NCBI GenBank assembly: GCA_015233565.1
Contig: JADFXM010000035.1
Location: 1-64,000, forward strand
Direction: 5' to 3'
From: Candidatus Rifleibacteriota bacterium
Lineage (GTDB): Bacteria > Muiribacteriota > Ozemobacteria > Ozemobacterales > Ozemobacteraceae
DNA: 64,000 bases
The position numbers and the translations under genes are program-made. Each line of letters begins with the position of its first letter. Position 1 is the stretch's first letter. The notes under the pieces were generated by a model, which was given only the letters and a program-made list of their open reading frames with translations, was not told where the DNA came from and searched no databases. This document shows positions 61,201-64,000 of this stretch, piece by piece.

Positions 61201-61343
61201 ATATTCCTCCTGAAAAAGTTTGCTGAAAATGGATATGGGCAAGGCACTAAAAGCAAAAAGAATCCAAACAACAATCTTTTCTGAATATTGCCCTACTACG
61301 AAACACTTTTCCTATGGTGAACAGATTCAAAACTATTCGCCAA

Positions 61344-61373
61344 AAAAACGGTGCCTGTGAATTATTCACAGGC
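61344..61373 (-). terminator. Rho-independent terminator of the DJ-1-like gene
   Basis: 9-bp perfect stem gcctgtgaa / ttcacaggc with a three-base loop; on the minus strand it is followed by CCGTTTTTTT. Confidence 0.85.
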
Positions 61374-61397
61374 TCCGTTTTGCATTAAATTAATGGT

Positions 61398-62309
61398 TTA
61401 GTGATCAGTGCTCACCGGGGGTAGATTTGATGTGATGTATCCGGTACCGTTACAATGTGGGCAGGCATACGGATAATACCCTGGTCCACCAAACACACGG
61501 CCTGTACCTTTACAATCAGGGCAAACAGTCCTTGAACCACTTGGTTGCATTTCTTCCATCGACGCCTGAATTTCCATTGCGGGTTTGGATCCTTCGGCAG
61601 GTTTCATTTCCTGAGATTTGCAGAACTTGCTGTTTTTCAGCATATAGGCTTCAATTCCCTGGCAGAATTGCGCCAGATCGTTTGGATCGCGGCTGGTTAA
61701 AATGTTTCCATCTACGATCAAGGGTTGATCATGTACAACTTGCCCTCCAGCATTGGCCAGATCGGTGCGGATGTCTCCGACGCCAGTGATTTCTCGCCCT
61801 TTAACCAAACCCGCACTTATAAGAACTTGCGGACCGTGACAAATGCTGGCAATAAGTTTATTGGCCTTAGCAGAGCCTCTGATGAAGTCAAGAATCTTTG
61901 CATCGGTGCGCATGATAATCGGATTCCAGGCACCACCGGGAACTAGCAATGCGCAGTAATCCCCAGGTTTTACTTCGGAAATATTGTGTGTAACTGGGAT
62001 CCAAACAGAAGGCTTGAGGAATTGAACTCCCAGAACCCGTCCTTTTATCCAATCTGGAGAAATAACATCAACTTGTGCCCCACGTGCTTTGAGGAATTCG
62101 AGTGGATATGTCACTTCGATTTGTTCAAATCCATGTGCCGCAACAATGGCAATTTTCATTCCCTTGAGTGAATCGGCTTTAGCAACAGGAACAGCTGCAA
62201 CAGTGTAGGGCATTCCGGCATCAACTTCCTCTGGTTTTGCTGCCTCGTAGGAAAACGCCACCGTCGCCACAAAGACCAGCACTAGAAATACTAGCATACG
62301 TTTCAACAC
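61398..62309 (-). CDS. Secreted DJ-1/PfpI protein with C-terminal DnaJ-type zinc motifs
   Basis: A 303-residue protein. Signal peptide in the first ~22 residues; start is GTG 62309, fixed by AGGAGGT seven bases upstream. The DJ-1/PfpI domain (about 45-215) has MKIAIVAAHGFEQIEVTYP with the conserved Glu and LIASICHGPQVLISAG with the nucleophile Cys, as in glyoxalase/protease-type members. After a Met/Glu-rich linker come two CxxCxGxG motifs, CPDCKGTGRVFGGPG and CPHCNGTGY, like half of a DnaJ zinc finger. Such motifs usually help client binding in the cytoplasm. An exported protein with this pair may be a stress or chaperone-like factor in the periplasm. Confidence 0.85.
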   Translation of the reverse strand: MLKRMLVFLVLVFVATVAFSYEAAKPEEVDAGMPYTVAAVPVAKADSLKGMKIAIVAAHGFEQIEVTYPLEFLKARGAQVDVISPDWIKGRVLGVQFLKPSVWIPVTHNISEVKPGDYCALLVPGGAWNPIIMRTDAKILDFIRGSAKANKLIASICHGPQVLISAGLVKGREITGVGDIRTDLANAGGQVVHDQPLIVDGNILTSRDPNDLAQFCQGIEAYMLKNSKFCKSQEMKPAEGSKPAMEIQASMEEMQPSGSRTVCPDCKGTGRVFGGPGYYPYACPHCNGTGYITSNLPPVSTDH

Positions 62310-62874
62310 AATTTTACCTCCTGAGATTTTTTTGAGCATTGCTCATTTCATTTAACTTCGCTTCAAAAACCACGAAACAGATTATACATTATATTAATTT
62401 CTGAAACCAGAGCTTTCAAATCCTTGTAACGGTTTCAGACGGCGGTCTCGAAGCTGGAAGTAAGTATATCTTTTTTTGTATCAAAAGGAAATGAACAAAA
62501 TTACACCAAAAACTGAACAAAATTGTTTTTTTTGAGATTGTTAATAAATTCTATAACCTTCGTAGAGATTTAATAAAACTTGCTCATCAAACTTAGTAAG
62601 TTCTGCAAGTTCCAAGAATTTGGGCTTCATTCTCCCTGCTTTATGGGAAAAATTCTCCAGTATGAGATTTCGTGCCAAATTGGCACAGAAAAAGATTTCT
62701 CTGAATTTAATCTAGGTGCAACTACAATAGATTTGTTCATCGAATAGAGGAATTCCGCAAAAAACCACATTTGACATTAAAAATCGAACATGCTAGCTTT
62801 AAAAAAGAAAAGCAAATCCCTGGTAAGGGATAGGAGAGTTTCCAGTGATTCCCAGCGAATTTTAGGAGGTCCGT
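62310..62874. other. AT-rich divergent intergenic stretch, no gene seen
   Basis: Separates the DJ-1-like gene (minus) from the final hydrolase (plus) and should hold promoters for both. AGGAGGT at about 62863-62869 is the ribosome site for the plus-strand gene. No repeat or hairpin stands out. Confidence 0.5.
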
Positions 62875-63783
62875 ATGTCTCGATATCTCGGAACTTGGCT
62901 CTTAATTTTGGGGTTCGTCTTTTTTGGAGGAATCTGCAGTGCAACCACACAACCAAATGGCGATCCCTTGGTTCAGTCTGTTGATCAGACTGGTTTGCAA
63001 TCCATGCCGGTGGAAGCCACCTCAACTCCAAATGAGGATTCTCCCCCCGAAGCGATCGCGACTCCCTCTTCGGCCACTTCAACGATGACTAACGAGCAGA
63101 TCCAGGATCTCTGGCGAAGTGCCGGTCTCAGTGGAAAATTGACAGTAGCAGATTTTCCCGGAAACGGAAACAGACCTGCGGCTATTTACCTTCCGCCAAC
63201 CCTTGATCCGAGCAAACCGGTCAAGCTGGTAATCTTTTTCCATGGCCATTACTGGAACATTGGAGATCAATTTCAGAAGTTGAATGTACTTGCCCGCTTG
63301 AAAGATTTGGAGACAAAAAACCCCAACACGGTTTTTGTTACCCCACAGGCTGACAAGCCGCCATTCTCTTACTGGATGAAACCGCCCGAGGAGAGTTTTG
63401 CCGCTTTTTCTTCCCAAGCCATGAAAGAGGCTGCCCGACTTGCGGGGGTTTCGTCGCTGGAGATTTCCCAACGAATTGTTTCAGCCCATTCAGGCGGAGG
63501 TTTGGCCCTCAGAACAGCCGTCCAGACAAACCAATTCGTTGCCGACAAGATCGAACTTTTGGATGCCAACTACAACGACTGGGGGATGGTCCTGACGAAG
63601 TGGTCAAAATCGTTTCCGCAAGGGAAGAGACCTCCGATCACGACCTGGAATACTCCAGGGTCGACGGCCACTCATGATCAGGAGATCCTTAAGGAAGCTC
63701 CCGACATTGTGACGGTGAACAAGTCGGCGGTTCCCCATAATGACATTCCGGGGAAGTATTTGGGGACCACGATCGACCAATAA
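62875..63783 (+). CDS. Secreted alpha/beta hydrolase-like protein
   Basis: A 302-residue exported protein: signal peptide to about residue 22 (ICSA), a Pro/Ser/Thr-rich linker to ~70, a helical piece, then a hydrolase-type core with KLVIFFHGHYWNIGDQF, nucleophile elbow VSAHSGGGLALR and PHNDIPGKYLG carrying a likely catalytic His, plus LLDANYNDWG. Esterase or amidase action on the cell surface is plausible. AGGAGGT precedes ATG 62875. The gene converges with the pyrophosphatase at the edge, 34 bp apart. Confidence 0.75.
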   Translation: MSRYLGTWLLILGFVFFGGICSATTQPNGDPLVQSVDQTGLQSMPVEATSTPNEDSPPEAIATPSSATSTMTNEQIQDLWRSAGLSGKLTVADFPGNGNRPAAIYLPPTLDPSKPVKLVIFFHGHYWNIGDQFQKLNVLARLKDLETKNPNTVFVTPQADKPPFSYWMKPPEESFAAFSSQAMKEAARLAGVSSLEISQRIVSAHSGGGLALRTAVQTNQFVADKIELLDANYNDWGMVLTKWSKSFPQGKRPPITTWNTPGSTATHDQEILKEAPDIVTVNKSAVPHNDIPGKYLGTTIDQ

Positions 63784-63817
63784 CGGTAAGAATCTTACAT
63801 TCGGGGGCAATATCATA

Positions 63818-64000
63818 CTATATGAAAATCGGAATCAGTACTAGGGATATTGTGGCCAACAGTTTGATAAGGACATGAATTGATGGGCCGGCGGTATCCT
63901 TGAATGGATCGCCAACGGTGTCACCCACTACAGCTGCTTTATGGGCTTCGGAACGTTTCCCTCCGTGTGTTCCCATTTCGATGAATTTCTTAGCATTGTC
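63818..64000 (-). CDS. hppA: Second membrane-bound pyrophosphatase, C-terminal part, cut by window edge
   Basis: The last 60 codons of a gene running off the right edge. The reading starts DNAKKFIEMGTHGGKRSE and contains AAVVGDTVGDPFKDTAGPS, the most conserved C-terminal motif of membrane pyrophosphatases, followed by a final hydrophobic helix ending IPIFI. It differs clearly from the hppA at 30636-33107 (which reads VVGDTVGDPFKDTSSVAMN), so the genome has two types. The residues that set K+ dependence or Na+ transport are outside the window; the AGPSIHVLIKL form is common in Na+- and H+-pumping members of ordinary length. Confidence 0.9.
   Translation of the reverse strand, partial: DNAKKFIEMGTHGGKRSEAHKAAVVGDTVGDPFKDTAGPSIHVLIKLLATISLVLIPIFI

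Overview
The window is 64 kb of bacterial DNA with moderate to low GC, about 48 protein genes and no rRNA, tRNA or CRISPR array that I can recognise. Clear Shine-Dalgarno sites (AGGAGG type), very many Sec signal peptides, an RND/MMPL-type exporter and several ABC/ion pumps suggest a free-living, probably Gram-negative bacterium with a large secretome. Many genes have no recognisable family, and family combinations are unusual, so an uncultivated lineage is likely. I cannot assign a phylum from sequence alone.

Layout. 1-6.3 kb: secreted zinc phospholipase C-like protein between two copies of a 125-bp direct repeat, a NodU/CmcH-type carbamoyltransferase, and a PhnD-like periplasmic binding protein with a secreted partner. 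6.3-10.4 kb: an operon of one SDR and two tandem radical SAM proteins whose cysteine pattern matches the tetraether synthase (Tes, MJ0619-like) family; the second carries a 15-fold AACACA microsatellite inside its reading frame. 11.3-13.1 kb: a GC-rich DUF3370 gene. 20.2-13.2 kb (minus strand): a fatty-acid-synthase-like operon (FabZ, FabG, acyl carrier protein, second hotdog protein, ICMT-like methyltransferase), then a cysteine desulfurase-rhodanese fusion and an RND/MMPL lipid exporter, with no ketosynthase. 20.3-29.1 kb: a secreted M14 carboxypeptidase, a DUF1566 protein, another radical SAM enzyme, small CoA-binding and DUF3303 proteins, a class V aminotransferase, a GNAT-methyltransferase fusion and a CPA2 antiporter.

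29.8-34.9 kb: an unknown protein in an operon with a K+-independent-type membrane pyrophosphatase (hppA), then a secreted zinc-ribbon protein. A second, different membrane pyrophosphatase runs off the right edge. 35-40 kb: an NAD-dependent epimerase and two tandem, highly diverged SelO (protein AMPylase pseudokinase) relatives that both lack the usual catalytic aspartate. 40.7-45.1 kb: DUF1566 protein and a heterodimeric ABC exporter behind a strong hairpin. 45.4-53.1 kb: secreted propeller-TPR protein, large unknown secreted protein, GH5-like glycosidase, and a secreted HopA1-domain protein. 53.7-57.7 kb: SDR, acyl-CoA transferase and MetX-like acyltransferase (acyl-CoA metabolism). 58.3-63.8 kb: four secreted enzymes (lipase-like, YcjY-like hydrolase, DJ-1/PfpI with DnaJ-type zinc motifs, and another alpha/beta hydrolase).

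The intergenic DNA is rich in short non-coding repeats: a 217-bp family with inverted ends (four full copies plus one diverged inverted copy), an associated ~100-bp repeat, a tandem pair of 132-bp units with CTGTCGAA ends, a 227-bp unit with 15-bp inverted ends, a 10-unit heptamer array and a CTG triplet run. No transposase is visible, so these look like MITE/REP-like elements mobilised in trans. The most promising biology is the Tes-like radical SAM pair, possibly linked to the nearby acyl-carrier operon as a membrane-lipid module, and the tandem SelO-like proteins.
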